Assembly: GCA_003671075.1 (NCBI GenBank)
Contig: QWPT01000015.1
Location: 4,906-58,168, forward strand
Length of the DNA: 53,263 nucleotides
Direction of reading: 5' to 3'
DNA from: Planctomycetota bacterium
GTDB lineage: Bacteria; Planctomycetota; Phycisphaerae; Phycisphaerales; SM1A02
A program made the position numbers and the translations under genes. Under the pieces are notes generated by a model. It ran no database searches, had not been told where the DNA came from, and saw only the letters and a program-made list of their open reading frames with translations. How positions within the stretch are numbered: position 1 is the first letter of the stretch; the number at the start of each line of letters is the position of its first letter. Shown one piece after another: positions 1 through 7,851 of the stretch.

Positions 1-641
1 TGGCCGGTCCCGACTGGGACGAAGGCCCGACTGACGCTGGCTCGACCGCGAGCACCGCTCAGGTGATCACGGTTACGAGCGCGGTCAACACCATCACGGG
101 CAAGCTCACCGCATCGGCCTTGGTGCAAGGTGATTTTCAGGATTGCTTCCTGATCAACATCGAAACGCCATCGCAATTCAGCATCACCACTGGCCCGGGC
201 ATCGGCGGCAACCCCGCGTTCAATCCGATGCTGTTCCTGTTTCGCGTCGACGCGAGTCCCACTGCCACCCTAGCGCGTGGCGTCATGGCCAACAACGACA
301 TCATCTTCGGCAGCACCGTGGCCGGGCTGCGACAGTTGACCAACGATGGCAGCGGCGGTGGCGTCTTCGGCCCTGGCGTCTACATGATTGCCATCTGTGG
401 ATTCGGCAGCCAACCCATCAACGCCAACGGACAGAACATCTTCAATCAGGCGTTCCTTGAGGCGGGCGCGATCGCTGGCACCGCTGCTGGCCTTCAAGAC
501 ACGCTCCTTGCCGGCTGGAGCGCCGATGGCGATGTCGGCAACTATGTGTTGAATGTCCAGGGAGTCACCGGTCTTCCAGCGCCGGGCGCGTTGGCGCTGC
601 TGGCCCTGGGCGGATTGGCGTCACGACGACGGACGCGCTGA
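1..641 (+). CDS. Exported PEP-CTERM-like protein, 3' part only
   Basis: The reading frame is open to the left edge (codons start at base 3), so the true start and signal peptide lie outside the window; a GTG at 63 is probably internal. The visible part is a Gly/Asn-rich, beta-type secreted domain. It ends in a tripartite tail: PAPGA, a short hydrophobic stretch (LALLALGGLA) and an Arg cluster (SRRRTR). That layout matches the PEP-CTERM-like sorting tails common in Phycisphaerae, which are processed by exosortases at the cell envelope. No catalytic motif is visible, so the function of the extracellular part is unknown. The same kind of tail occurs on the gene at 49249-49941. The next gene, a kinase, converges from the other strand 7 bp downstream. 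Confidence 0.75.
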   Translation, partial: AGPDWDEGPTDAGSTASTAQVITVTSAVNTITGKLTASALVQGDFQDCFLINIETPSQFSITTGPGIGGNPAFNPMLFLFRVDASPTATLARGVMANNDIIFGSTVAGLRQLTNDGSGGGVFGPGVYMIAICGFGSQPINANGQNIFNQAFLEAGAIAGTAAGLQDTLLAGWSADGDVGNYVLNVQGVTGLPAPGALALLALGGLASRRRTR

Positions 642-648
642 ACTTCGA

Positions 649-2799
649 CTAGTTCGGTCCGACTGATGGATCAATCGACGGCAGCGAACGCAGCCGAGCG
701 ATGAGTTTCTCTACATCGACCACGGTCGCCGCGTCGCCACCTTTGCGTTTTCGCAGGATTTCCAGCGCTTGCGTCGCGTTTTGCAATGATTCGACCGGCA
801 TCGACAACCGCTCCTGCGTCGAGGCGATGTTGAACAAGCTGCGGCCAACGCGGTAGTCGTCCGACGCGAGTTGGCCGCGAATGGCGTCGAGTGCGTCTTC
901 GAAATCGGAAAGTGCGCGAGGCAATTCGCCGCGCGACTGGTAGATGAACGCGCGTCCGTTGCGAATCGCCGCCAAATCAAGCGCGGGATAGCCGCTCTGA
1001 TCGAGCGCGCGTACTTCGAGCGCGTCATAAAGCGCGAGCGCCTCGTCAAGCCGATTTTCGCGACGCAAGCAACTGGCGAGGTGGCGCGCGGTCAGCATGG
1101 TCCGTGGATCGCGCTCACCAAAAACATCGCTGCGCACCGCCAGCGCCTCGCGATAGAAAGCCTCCGCCTCCGTCAGCTTTCGCTGCAGGATGCACACGCG
1201 CCCCATGTTGTGCAGGCTCTCCGCGACCTCTTCGCGCGAGCACTCGCCGTTGGCGTACAGCCGCCGCCGCTCGTCGAGCGCCTGACTCAGCGCCCGCTCG
1301 GCACGCGGGGCGTCTTCAAACCCAAGATGCACGATGCCGATGGTGTCGCGCACGCCTGCGAGCACCGCGGGTTCCGAGGAAAGTTCGTTCGCCGAGTTCG
1401 CCTCGATGAGCTCAAGAAATTGTTCGACGCTGAGGCTCGCACTTCCCGAGCTCGCCTCAGGATTCACGCTGCCGACAGCGTCACGAAAGCTGGCAAGCGT
1501 GCGCTCACTTCTCACCCGCTGGCGCTGCGCATTGGCGTAGGCAAACGCCAAGGCGACTCCGGAAATCAGGATGGTGGCCATCAGCGCAGCGGCCGCACTT
1601 GAGGCGATCCAATGGCGGCGCAGCGTCTTGCGCACCACATAGGCCATGCTGTCCTCACGGGCGAGGATCGGCCGACCGTCGAGGAAACGCTCGAGGTCCT
1701 CGACCAACGCATCGGCCGTGACATATCGGCGGGCTGGATCGGCCGCGAGCAAGCGAAGGGTGATCACATCGAGATCGCCGTCGATGGCGCCGTTCAAGGC
1801 GCTCGGTCGGGTGGGAACGCTGCCCGTCTTCTGCGCGACAAGTTCGGCGATCGATCGCGCGCCCTCAAACGGCCGCCGCCCAACCAGGCACTGGTAGAAG
1901 ACCACGCCCAGCGCGTAAAGGTCGCAACGAGAGTCGACCGCGCCGGGGTCGCCCGCGAGTTGCTCAGGCGCCGCGTAGGCGAAGGTCCCTACGAACTCAC
2001 CAGCCATCGTGGTGGCCGAGTTCACCTCAGCGGGCGCGTCGCCGCCCTGCAAGCGCGCAAGCCCGAAATCAAGAACGCGCGGAACGCCCTCGGCGTCAAC
2101 GACGATGTTTCCCGGCTTGAGATCACGATGAATGACGCCGCGACGATGGGCATAGGCGATCCCGTCGGCGATTTGCCGAAGCAATTGCGCCACCTGCCGA
2201 GGCGGACTGAAGTGGGCGCGGACAAAGTCGTCGAGCCGTTCGCCTTCAACAAGTTCCATGGCAAACCACGGCTCACCGTCGCGCGAAACGCCACTCTCGT
2301 AGAGCGTCACGATGGCAGGATGGCGAAGCCGGGCGACTACCTCGACCTCGCGCTCGAAACGAATGAGCTCGCGATCGCCGGCGAATCGCCCGCCGAGGAG
2401 CATCTTCACCGCGCAAACTCGGCGGGTGGCGATTTGCTCGGCGCGGAAGACCGCGCCTTGCGCGCCGCGATGAATCTCGGCGCCAAGTCGATAGCCAGAA
2501 ATCGGCCCGCCGCTGGCCGCCAAGTCCTCGCGTTGAGCTTCCAAACGCGCAATCGCCGCGCGCGAATCCGACGCACGCGATGCGGCGCGGGCGAGTTCGT
2601 GCAGAAAGGCGTTGTCCGCCACAATCCGGTCGACCACCGCGCAACACGCCGGACATTTGGGCAGATGCTCAACAATCCCATCGACGACGGGCGCGCTCGG
2701 ATCACTCTGCGCGATGGCGAGCATCTCAAGATCATCGCGACCAAAGCGACCACAACCCACGCTGTCCGAGTCGATCTGCGTCGCCTCGCCGCCGGTCAC
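649..2799 (-). CDS. Membrane Ser/Thr protein kinase with N-terminal zinc finger and TPR tail
   Basis: The 716-aa protein has an N-terminal H-x3-C-x2-C motif (H45, C49, C52), as in anti-sigma zinc-finger domains. A Hanks-type kinase domain follows at about 103-375, with Lys132 in the VK motif, HRDLKPGN (catalytic Asp226) and DFG at 244-246. One membrane helix lies near 395-420 and TPR-like helices fill the C-terminal third. It should sit in the inner membrane and phosphorylate Ser/Thr targets. It starts at a GTG that overlaps the TGA of the upstream ECF sigma gene (GTGA), so the two are translationally coupled. The zinc finger suggests that this one polypeptide both binds the sigma factor and senses or transmits a signal; that role is inferred. 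Kinase assignment is secure; substrate unknown. Confidence 0.9.
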   Translation of the reverse strand: MTGGEATQIDSDSVGCGRFGRDDLEMLAIAQSDPSAPVVDGIVEHLPKCPACCAVVDRIVADNAFLHELARAASRASDSRAAIARLEAQREDLAASGGPISGYRLGAEIHRGAQGAVFRAEQIATRRVCAVKMLLGGRFAGDRELIRFEREVEVVARLRHPAIVTLYESGVSRDGEPWFAMELVEGERLDDFVRAHFSPPRQVAQLLRQIADGIAYAHRRGVIHRDLKPGNIVVDAEGVPRVLDFGLARLQGGDAPAEVNSATTMAGEFVGTFAYAAPEQLAGDPGAVDSRCDLYALGVVFYQCLVGRRPFEGARSIAELVAQKTGSVPTRPSALNGAIDGDLDVITLRLLAADPARRYVTADALVEDLERFLDGRPILAREDSMAYVVRKTLRRHWIASSAAAALMATILISGVALAFAYANAQRQRVRSERTLASFRDAVGSVNPEASSGSASLSVEQFLELIEANSANELSSEPAVLAGVRDTIGIVHLGFEDAPRAERALSQALDERRRLYANGECSREEVAESLHNMGRVCILQRKLTEAEAFYREALAVRSDVFGERDPRTMLTARHLASCLRRENRLDEALALYDALEVRALDQSGYPALDLAAIRNGRAFIYQSRGELPRALSDFEDALDAIRGQLASDDYRVGRSLFNIASTQERLSMPVESLQNATQALEILRKRKGGDAATVVDVEKLIARLRSLPSIDPSVGPN

Positions 2800-3443
2800 G
2801 AATGAATTCCATCGGACGGTCGCGGACCCGACTCATCCCAGTCGCCGGGCGCTTCCTCGTACTCGCTTTCAAGCCGCAGCACGATCTCGCGCAACTTGGC
2901 GGCAACACGGCTCTTGGCCAGGTAGACATCGTGCGTCGACATCTCCAACTGCTCGGCCACCACCTGCGGCGCGAGCCCGTGGTAGACGAGCATTTCAAAC
3001 GCCTTGATTGTCTTGGGATCGGTGCGCGATCGAGTGCGCATCTCATCGAGCGCCTCGCGCAGCAGCGCCTGCCGGCGTTCGGCTTCGTAACTCGCACCCA
3101 GCGAACGCTCGTCGTCGAGGTCGACCATCGCGCTCTCGGCGCGTTCGATGCGGGCGGTGCCAGCTCGGCGGCGAGAGTCAAGCAACCGGTAGCGCGCGAT
3201 CGTCACCAACCACGCTCCAAGCCGCCCGCGATTACGGTCGTACTTTCCTGCGCGGTACTCCTCAACAAAGCGCACGATCGTCTCTTGCGCAACCTCGGCC
3301 GCATCGACATCCTTGGCGCCGCAGTTGCGGGCGAAACCAATCAGAATCGGACGATAGCGTCGGTCGAACGCCTCCCACGCCGCAGCGTTGCGGGGATCGA
3401 ACAGCCCAGTCAGCAATGCGGTGGTGGTGCGATCAATGTCCAT
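2796..3443 (-). CDS. ECF-type RNA polymerase sigma factor
   Basis: The protein is 215 aa from the ATG at 3443; an AAGGAG ribosome site lies about 9 bases upstream, whereas the longer in-frame start has none. Sigma region 2 covers roughly residues 20-85 (the stretch with EVAQETIVRFVEEY and WLVTIARYRLLDSRRR) and region 4 covers about 120-190 (LAPQVVAEQLEMSTHDVYLAKSR split over its helix-turn-helix). It should direct RNA polymerase to a small regulon. Its stop overlaps the start of the kinase/zinc-finger gene by 4 bases, a common planctomycete arrangement in which the partner controls the sigma. An HscA-like chaperone gene lies immediately upstream on the same strand. Confidence 0.88.
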   Translation of the reverse strand: MDIDRTTTALLTGLFDPRNAAAWEAFDRRYRPILIGFARNCGAKDVDAAEVAQETIVRFVEEYRAGKYDRNRGRLGAWLVTIARYRLLDSRRRAGTARIERAESAMVDLDDERSLGASYEAERRQALLREALDEMRTRSRTDPKTIKAFEMLVYHGLAPQVVAEQLEMSTHDVYLAKSRVAAKLREIVLRLESEYEEAPGDWDESGPRPSDGIHS

Positions 3444-3512
3444 GCAGGGCGACTCCTTCGAAGTTTGCGCGAAGCAAATTCCGCCGCCGATCCTACCACG
3501 CCCCAAGCGCTC

Positions 3513-3587
3513 AACGTCTCAGTTCTTAACGTCTCAGTTCTTAACGTCGCAGTCCTTAACGTTTCAGGCCTTAACGCCTCAGGGTCT
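3513..3587. repeat. Tandem repeat, five 15-bp units, at the 3' end of the Hsp70 gene
   Basis: There are five head-to-tail units of AACGTCTCAGTTCTT; the first two are identical and the rest drift. The Hsp70 stop codon (3571-3573) lies inside the array, so the array forms the last codons and the 3' flank of the gene. Confidence 0.9.
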
Positions 3588-5490
3588 CGGCGATCGATAT
3601 TTCGTGGAGGTTCATGGACAGGCGATCGAGGGCCAACTTGGCGCCGTGGAACTCATCGGCAACAACCGTGCGGGGATCGCTGGCCGCCGCCTGGCAACGC
3701 GCGCGGACATCCGCCATCGCCGCCTCGAGTTCAGCGACATACGCGCCATCAAGTTTGGTCCGCACCCGCGCCAACGCCTCGCCGATCCACTTCAAGTCGA
3801 GTTCGCTGTGAACGCGTAGGTCGATCACGCGGTGAAGCGTCATATCGCTGCGCGCATGGTCGATGCTCTCGCGCTCGATGCGCTCGACTTCCTCCTGGGT
3901 CAGGCCGTAACTGGGCACAACCTGGATCGATGCCGTGCAACCGCTGCGCCGCTCGATCGCGGTGACCGAAAGCACGCCGTTCTGATCGACAACAAACGAG
4001 ACCTCGAGCTGCGGAATACCCGCGGGCATCGGCGGGATACCGCGCAGGTCAAAGGTCGCAAGCGATCGGCAATGCTCGGCCAGTTCGCGCTCACCTTGCA
4101 GAACCTGAATGCGCACGCTCGTCTGCCCATCCTTCGAAGTCGAAAAACTCTCGCGCGCGCGTGCGGGAACCGGGCTGTTGCGCATGATCAGCTTGGCGAT
4201 CGTGCCGCCGATGGTTTCGATGCCGAGTGAAAGCGGGATCACATCAAGCAAAAGAAGATCGCGACGCACGCCGGCCACGATGCCCGCCTGCAGCGCCGCG
4301 CCGAGGGCGACAACGCGATCGGGGTCGAGCGCGGTATAGGGCTCCTTGGCAAAGAAGCGCGCAACCGCCTCGCGTACGCAACGCAGTCGAGTGGAACCGC
4401 CCACGAGAACCACGCGATCGATTTCCTCCGTGGTGGACTGAGCGTCGCGCAGGGCGCGTGCACAGGCGTCGAGCGTGCGCGCGACCAGTGGCGCGCAAAG
4501 CTGATCGAGCTCGGCGCGCGTCAGCGTGAGCGTTCGCTGGCCGGCGGCGATTGCGGCGTGGACGATGGTTTCGTCGGCTTGGGCAAGCGCGATCTTCGCG
4601 CGCTCGGCGGCCTCGATCAGCGTTGCGCGGTCGTGCTCGCCGAGGACGCGATTGTTGGTGTTGTTGTCGCCGTTGTTGTCGCCGTTGCTGATTCCGCGCG
4701 CGATCCAATGCTCGGCGATGGCGCGGTCAACATCGTCTCCGCCGAGCGCGGTGTCGCCGGCGGTCGCAAGCACCTGGAAGCAGTCTGCGCCCGCACCCAC
4801 CTGCTCGCCAGGAACAATGTCCAGAATCGTCACATCAAAGGTGCCGCCGCCGAGGTCATAGACACCGATCCGCTCAACACGCCGCTCGGCGCGGAGCGAT
4901 TGACCGATGCCGTAGGCGAGCGCGGCGGCGGTCGGTTCATTCACAACGCGCACCGCCTCCAATCCCGCAAGACGCGCCGCATCGCGGGTTGCCTGTCGCT
5001 GAGCGTCATCGAAATAGGCGGGCACGGTGACAACCGCACGCCGCACCGCCACCCCGAGGTCGGCCTCGGCGATCGAACGCAGTTCACGCAGAATCTCCGC
5101 AGCAACTTCGTGCGGCGTAATCACGCGACCGCCAACGCGCAGCGCGGCAATCCCGCGCGGACCCTCCACGAGCGCAACGGAGAATCCGCGGGCGAACTCG
5201 GCGGTCTCGCTCGCGGAGCGCCCCATGAGCCTCTTCGCGCTTGAAACTGTCTCCGAAGGATGAGCGCCACGGTCGCGTCGCGCCGCCTCGCCAACACTCA
5301 CCATTCCATCCGGATGAAAGCGCACCACCGAAGGAACCATCGCGCCATCGCTGGCGCCGCCAAGAATGCGCGGACCTGAATCAAAGCAATAAGCGACGAG
5401 TGAATTGGTGGTGCCCAAGTCGATCCCGACAATCGGGTCGTCGGGAACACTCGGTCGCGCTCGTTGCGGCTGGAAACGCACTTCGTCCAT
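3571..5490 (-). CDS. HscA-like Hsp70 (DnaK-family) chaperone
   Basis: The 639-aa protein starts at the ATG at 5490; a longer in-frame start would run through a tandem repeat. It has the actin-like ATPase core: IDLGTTNS at 23-30, VVNEPTAAALAYG at 182-194, YDLGGGTFDV at 211-220 and VLVGGSTR at 361-368. The substrate-binding domain carries the QGEREL (465-470), CRSLA, LRGIPPMPAG and SIQVVPSYGLT (521-531) pattern typical of HscA, the Hsp70 that helps release Fe-S clusters from IscU, rather than of DnaK. No hscB, iscU or fdx is present here. It sits between two ECF sigma genes on the same strand, so a role in stress signalling is possible. A run of GDNN repeats at 270-280 is an in-frame expansion of a 12-bp repeat. 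Confidence 0.85.
   Translation of the reverse strand: MDEVRFQPQRARPSVPDDPIVGIDLGTTNSLVAYCFDSGPRILGGASDGAMVPSVVRFHPDGMVSVGEAARRDRGAHPSETVSSAKRLMGRSASETAEFARGFSVALVEGPRGIAALRVGGRVITPHEVAAEILRELRSIAEADLGVAVRRAVVTVPAYFDDAQRQATRDAARLAGLEAVRVVNEPTAAALAYGIGQSLRAERRVERIGVYDLGGGTFDVTILDIVPGEQVGAGADCFQVLATAGDTALGGDDVDRAIAEHWIARGISNGDNNGDNNTNNRVLGEHDRATLIEAAERAKIALAQADETIVHAAIAAGQRTLTLTRAELDQLCAPLVARTLDACARALRDAQSTTEEIDRVVLVGGSTRLRCVREAVARFFAKEPYTALDPDRVVALGAALQAGIVAGVRRDLLLLDVIPLSLGIETIGGTIAKLIMRNSPVPARARESFSTSKDGQTSVRIQVLQGERELAEHCRSLATFDLRGIPPMPAGIPQLEVSFVVDQNGVLSVTAIERRSGCTASIQVVPSYGLTQEEVERIERESIDHARSDMTLHRVIDLRVHSELDLKWIGEALARVRTKLDGAYVAELEAAMADVRARCQAAASDPRTVVADEFHGAKLALDRLSMNLHEISIAETLRR
4660..4690. 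repeat. Short 12-bp tandem repeat inside the Hsp70 gene
   Basis: Two exact copies of GTTGTTGTCGCC plus a partial third encode an Asn/Asp/Gly-rich loop (GDNNGDNN) of the ATPase domain. The unit length is a multiple of three, so copy-number change would stay in frame. Confidence 0.7.
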
Positions 5491-5599
5491 TGGGGCGTCG
5501 ATGGTAGAGCCCAAACGACGATTGCGCGCGTTGCCAAAACGCCGCGCACCCCGTCGGACGACGGGGTGCGCGGGATAGATCGAATGGTCTTGCGGGTCC

Positions 5600-6013
5600 T
5601 TAGCGGAGGACGCTGCCGCCCTGGTTCGGCAATCGAGAGTTGGACAATTGAGGACTGGACAATTGAGGACTGGGCAATTGAGGACTGGGCAAGCGGGCAA
5701 GCACGAACTCACTCAGCGGCTCGGCCGGAGAAGAAGTCGCGCCATCGTCGCAATTGGCCACGGGAACCTGCACCTGCAGCGCGCGGGCGACCTCGGGCAA
5801 CTCCATCGCGATTGCGCGAAGCAAACGCTCACGGGCGTTTCGCTTGCTGTCCAACGCTTCGCCGAGCAATGCGACCAAGCCGAGATTCGAGTCGTCTCCT
5901 AGATCAACGAGTTCTTGCTCAACCTGCGACCAAGCCCACTCGGGCTGATCCACGGTGTCGACCGCAACCTGGTTGGTCGACTTCAACGAGTTGTTTGAGT
6001 TTGACGAGTGCAC
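5600..6013 (-). CDS. Small acidic protein of unknown function, overlapping the 3' end of the sigma gene
   Basis: It is about 137 aa if the GTG at 6013 (GGAAG just upstream) is the start; GTG at 5953 is an alternative. It reads in a different frame from the sigma gene and overlaps its 3' end by up to 95 bases. The central part (PEWAWSQVEQELVDLGDD, then an Ala/Leu/Glu-rich helical part) uses GC-rich third positions and looks coding. There is no signal peptide or membrane helix. The C-terminus (SPQLPSPQLSSPQL) is encoded by a tandem repeat. Its position directly after an ECF sigma factor suggests a regulator, but it resembles no anti-sigma family that I recognise. Confidence 0.45.
   Translation of the reverse strand: MHSSNSNNSLKSTNQVAVDTVDQPEWAWSQVEQELVDLGDDSNLGLVALLGEALDSKRNARERLLRAIAMELPEVARALQVQVPVANCDDGATSSPAEPLSEFVLARLPSPQLPSPQLSSPQLSNSRLPNQGGSVLR
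5641..5700. repeat. Tandem repeat, four 15-bp units
   Basis: Units are TGGACAATTGAGGAC (two exact copies, one with G for A, one degenerate). On the minus strand they encode a PSPQL-type repeat at the C-terminus of the small protein, or lie just beyond it if that gene is not real. Confidence 0.9.
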
Positions 6014-6770
6014 GGTGCTTCCAATTTGTGATGGTCGAGATGGGAACATCCAACGAGATCGCTGCAGCTTGATAATCCAACCCCTCGCAGACAATCAGCC
6101 TTACCACTGATTGCTCGGAAGGAGTCAACTGGCCCAAGGCCGCCCGCATGCGCTCATCATCGTGGCCACGAAATCCTGCATGACCAACACCTCGAAGTTC
6201 AAGGCCCAAACCACTCGGCGCATCGGACTCGGCTTCGCGCACCTGCGCCACTCGGCCAGAAAGCTCAAGAATTTGATGATAACGCTGCGCTCGACCGTAT
6301 CGTCGTCGAATGAGATTTTCAACGATACGAAGGAGATAAGCAACGCTTACGCTCATCGTTTCAAGATTTCGAACACGAAGCAAACGCACATACGCCTCGT
6401 GAGTGATCTCTTCGGCGTCGTCGTCGCTCACCAACCGGCGCGCGAAACAGTAGACGCGGTGGTAACTCGACTTGTAGAGCTCGCCGACGATGCGGGACCG
6501 CATCGACTCCAAAGCCTTCTCGTCCAACTGCACCGTCGCAGGCTCGGGCGCGTGCGCATCGGTCGCTCCATCCGTGGAACTCGTCGACGCGTTGCAAGTG
6601 GTGGCGGGCTCATTCAAGCGAGGCCATGCTACGGCGCGATCATCAGTCGCCAAGCCCTCGCGGCTCGATTCGGCTTCGATGAGCAAGGTCGCGCGCAAAA
6701 AACGCGCAGGAGAAGTTGCATTGGTGCGGTCGTCCATGTTCCGCGAAGCCTGCTGCATATGCGATGCCAT
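5919..6770 (-). CDS. ECF-type RNA polymerase sigma factor
   Basis: The protein is about 283 aa from the ATG at 6770 (GGAG 11 bases upstream); starts at 6782 or 6737 are also possible. An unusual N-terminal extension of about 90 low-complexity residues precedes sigma region 2 (YHRVYCFARRLVSDDDAEEI and YVRLLRVRN, with the helix ending NLIRRRYGRAQRYH). Region 4 follows (LTPSEQSVVRLIVCEGLDYQ and ISLDVPISTITNWKHRALVKL). It is the first gene of a minus-strand series sigma - small protein - Hsp70 - sigma - kinase. The last 20 residues after region 4 overlap the next gene and look like read-through rather than a domain. Confidence 0.85.
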   Translation of the reverse strand: MASHMQQASRNMDDRTNATSPARFLRATLLIEAESSREGLATDDRAVAWPRLNEPATTCNASTSSTDGATDAHAPEPATVQLDEKALESMRSRIVGELYKSSYHRVYCFARRLVSDDDAEEITHEAYVRLLRVRNLETMSVSVAYLLRIVENLIRRRYGRAQRYHQILELSGRVAQVREAESDAPSGLGLELRGVGHAGFRGHDDERMRAALGQLTPSEQSVVRLIVCEGLDYQAAAISLDVPISTITNWKHRALVKLKQLVEVDQPGCGRHRGSARVGLVAG

Positions 6771-6944
6771 CGTTGGGTCCACTCCATATCAAGTGTCGGC
6801 GAGAGCCAGGGCAAGGGTTTGTCCGCCAACATCACGCAGCACCAACCGATTCTCGGACGCGCCTCTCGTCCACACGCGCCCAATACCAATCTCCCCCGTG
6901 CGTTGGGGCTTTCAACAACTTGGGGAGATTTCCGTGGGTCGGGC

Positions 6945-6979
6945 AAAAAAAAGCGCCCGTGCAGAGGCAAAGCACGGGC
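6945..6979 (-). terminator. Rho-independent terminator (minus strand)
   Basis: A stem of 8 bp (GCCCGTGC / GCACGGGC) with a 9-base loop is followed on the minus strand by eight T. It should end the transcript of the two lipoprotein genes, leaving a tail of about 375 bases after the last stop. Confidence 0.8.
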
Positions 6980-7053
6980 ACTCGGAGAGTTTCAAAGTTC
7001 AAGCCTGTCGCGCAAGGGCCGGCGCCGAAAGGCCGGTCGTCGCTCATTCCACC

Positions 7054-7093
7054 CGACGAGAACCTTCGGCTGGCCAGCCGAAGGCTCTCGTCG
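7054..7093. repeat. 40-bp near-perfect palindrome in a structured 3' tail
   Basis: Each arm has 20 bases and they match except at one position (CGACGAGAACC / GGCTCTCGTCG at the outer ends). It lies between the lipoprotein genes and their terminator. A GGCC-rich hairpin at about 7019-7036 lies beside it. It could be a factor-binding site, an RNA processing or stability element, or part of a small RNA. Confidence 0.75.
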
Positions 7094-7169
7094 AGGGGCG
7101 ATGCGCGGGCCACACATCCTTGTGGTGCACGCCACCGCCTCGCGACGCAATCCGTTGCATCGCGCGTCT

Positions 7170-7397
7170 TCATTCCGCCATCAGTTCCATTTCGATCGAG
7201 CGCTCAGCCATGCGCTTGAAAACCATTCTGTCGTTTCGAACCGCGTTCCCTGCGATCCGTCGCGTATGCATCCCTGCACCCGCGCATAGAACACTCCCCT
7301 GATCTGAAGCTCTTTCGAGAAAGCGTGGGGATTTTTCGCAGATTGGACAAGCACTATCGGTGTCGGTCGCCGGGCTGTGGCTGCGAGTCGATGACAT
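7170..7397 (-). CDS. Possible small protein with CPIC motif
   Basis: A 75-aa frame overlaps the end of the upstream lipoprotein gene by 44 bases. It contains one CxxC pair (ACPICEKS), a further Cys and a charged C-terminus (RMVFKRMAERSIEMEL). It lies inside the transcript ended by the terminator at 6945. Third-position G/C bias is weaker than in its neighbours, so it may be non-coding 3' tail instead. Confidence 0.25.
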   Translation of the reverse strand: MSSTRSHSPATDTDSACPICEKSPRFLERASDQGSVLCAGAGMHTRRIAGNAVRNDRMVFKRMAERSIEMELMAE

Positions 7398-7851
7398 CGC
7401 GGAACTGCCTCATCGAGACATCGCGGCAAAAGGCCAGCAGTTCGTCGACGGTGGCATCGGGGCCGAGCACCTTGAAAGCGCTGCGTTTACGCACTTCAGT
7501 CACGACCAACTCACTGCGGTCACCCGACTCGCCGGATTCCTTCGCACGCTCGGCGAATCCTGTCGCGCGCAACAAGGCGACCAACCGCGCAATGTCGTCG
7601 TTGGAAAGCGTGGTCTTGTAATCAAGAATGCGCTCGCGCGCGCGCACACCGCCCGACGAGCCAAAGGCACCATCGCAAGCAATCTCGAAGTAACTCGCGC
7701 GCGAGAGATCGGCGCTGATCCAACGGAATTCAAGCGCGAGCCCCTCGGTGCGATTCTCACGCACGACTTCTGGGCCGCAAGCAACGAGCGCGCAAGCTGC
7801 AAAGCAAAGCAGGAAAGTCTGGCGAAAAACACGGTGAACTTCGCCCGTCAC
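7354..7851 (-). CDS. Predicted lipoprotein of unknown function
   Basis: The protein is 165 aa, with a signal peptide ending in the lipobox LVAC (Cys25 lipidated), so it should be membrane-anchored outside the cytoplasm. The mature part has a fold-like pattern (FRWISADLSRASYFEIACDG, then DDIARLVALLRATGFAE) that resembles the upstream lipoprotein (MADVWGALVSAGFAE), suggesting old duplication. Its start overlaps the stop of that gene by 4 bases, so the two are co-translated and may form a pair. No enzyme motif is seen. Confidence 0.8.
   Translation of the reverse strand: MTGEVHRVFRQTFLLCFAACALVACGPEVVRENRTEGLALEFRWISADLSRASYFEIACDGAFGSSGGVRARERILDYKTTLSNDDIARLVALLRATGFAERAKESGESGDRSELVVTEVRKRSAFKVLGPDATVDELLAFCRDVSMRQFRDVIDSQPQPGDRHR

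Noticed and set aside
3571-5490. Calling the Hsp70 gene dnaK
   Set aside because: Its substrate-binding domain follows the HscA pattern and no grpE or dnaJ is adjacent.
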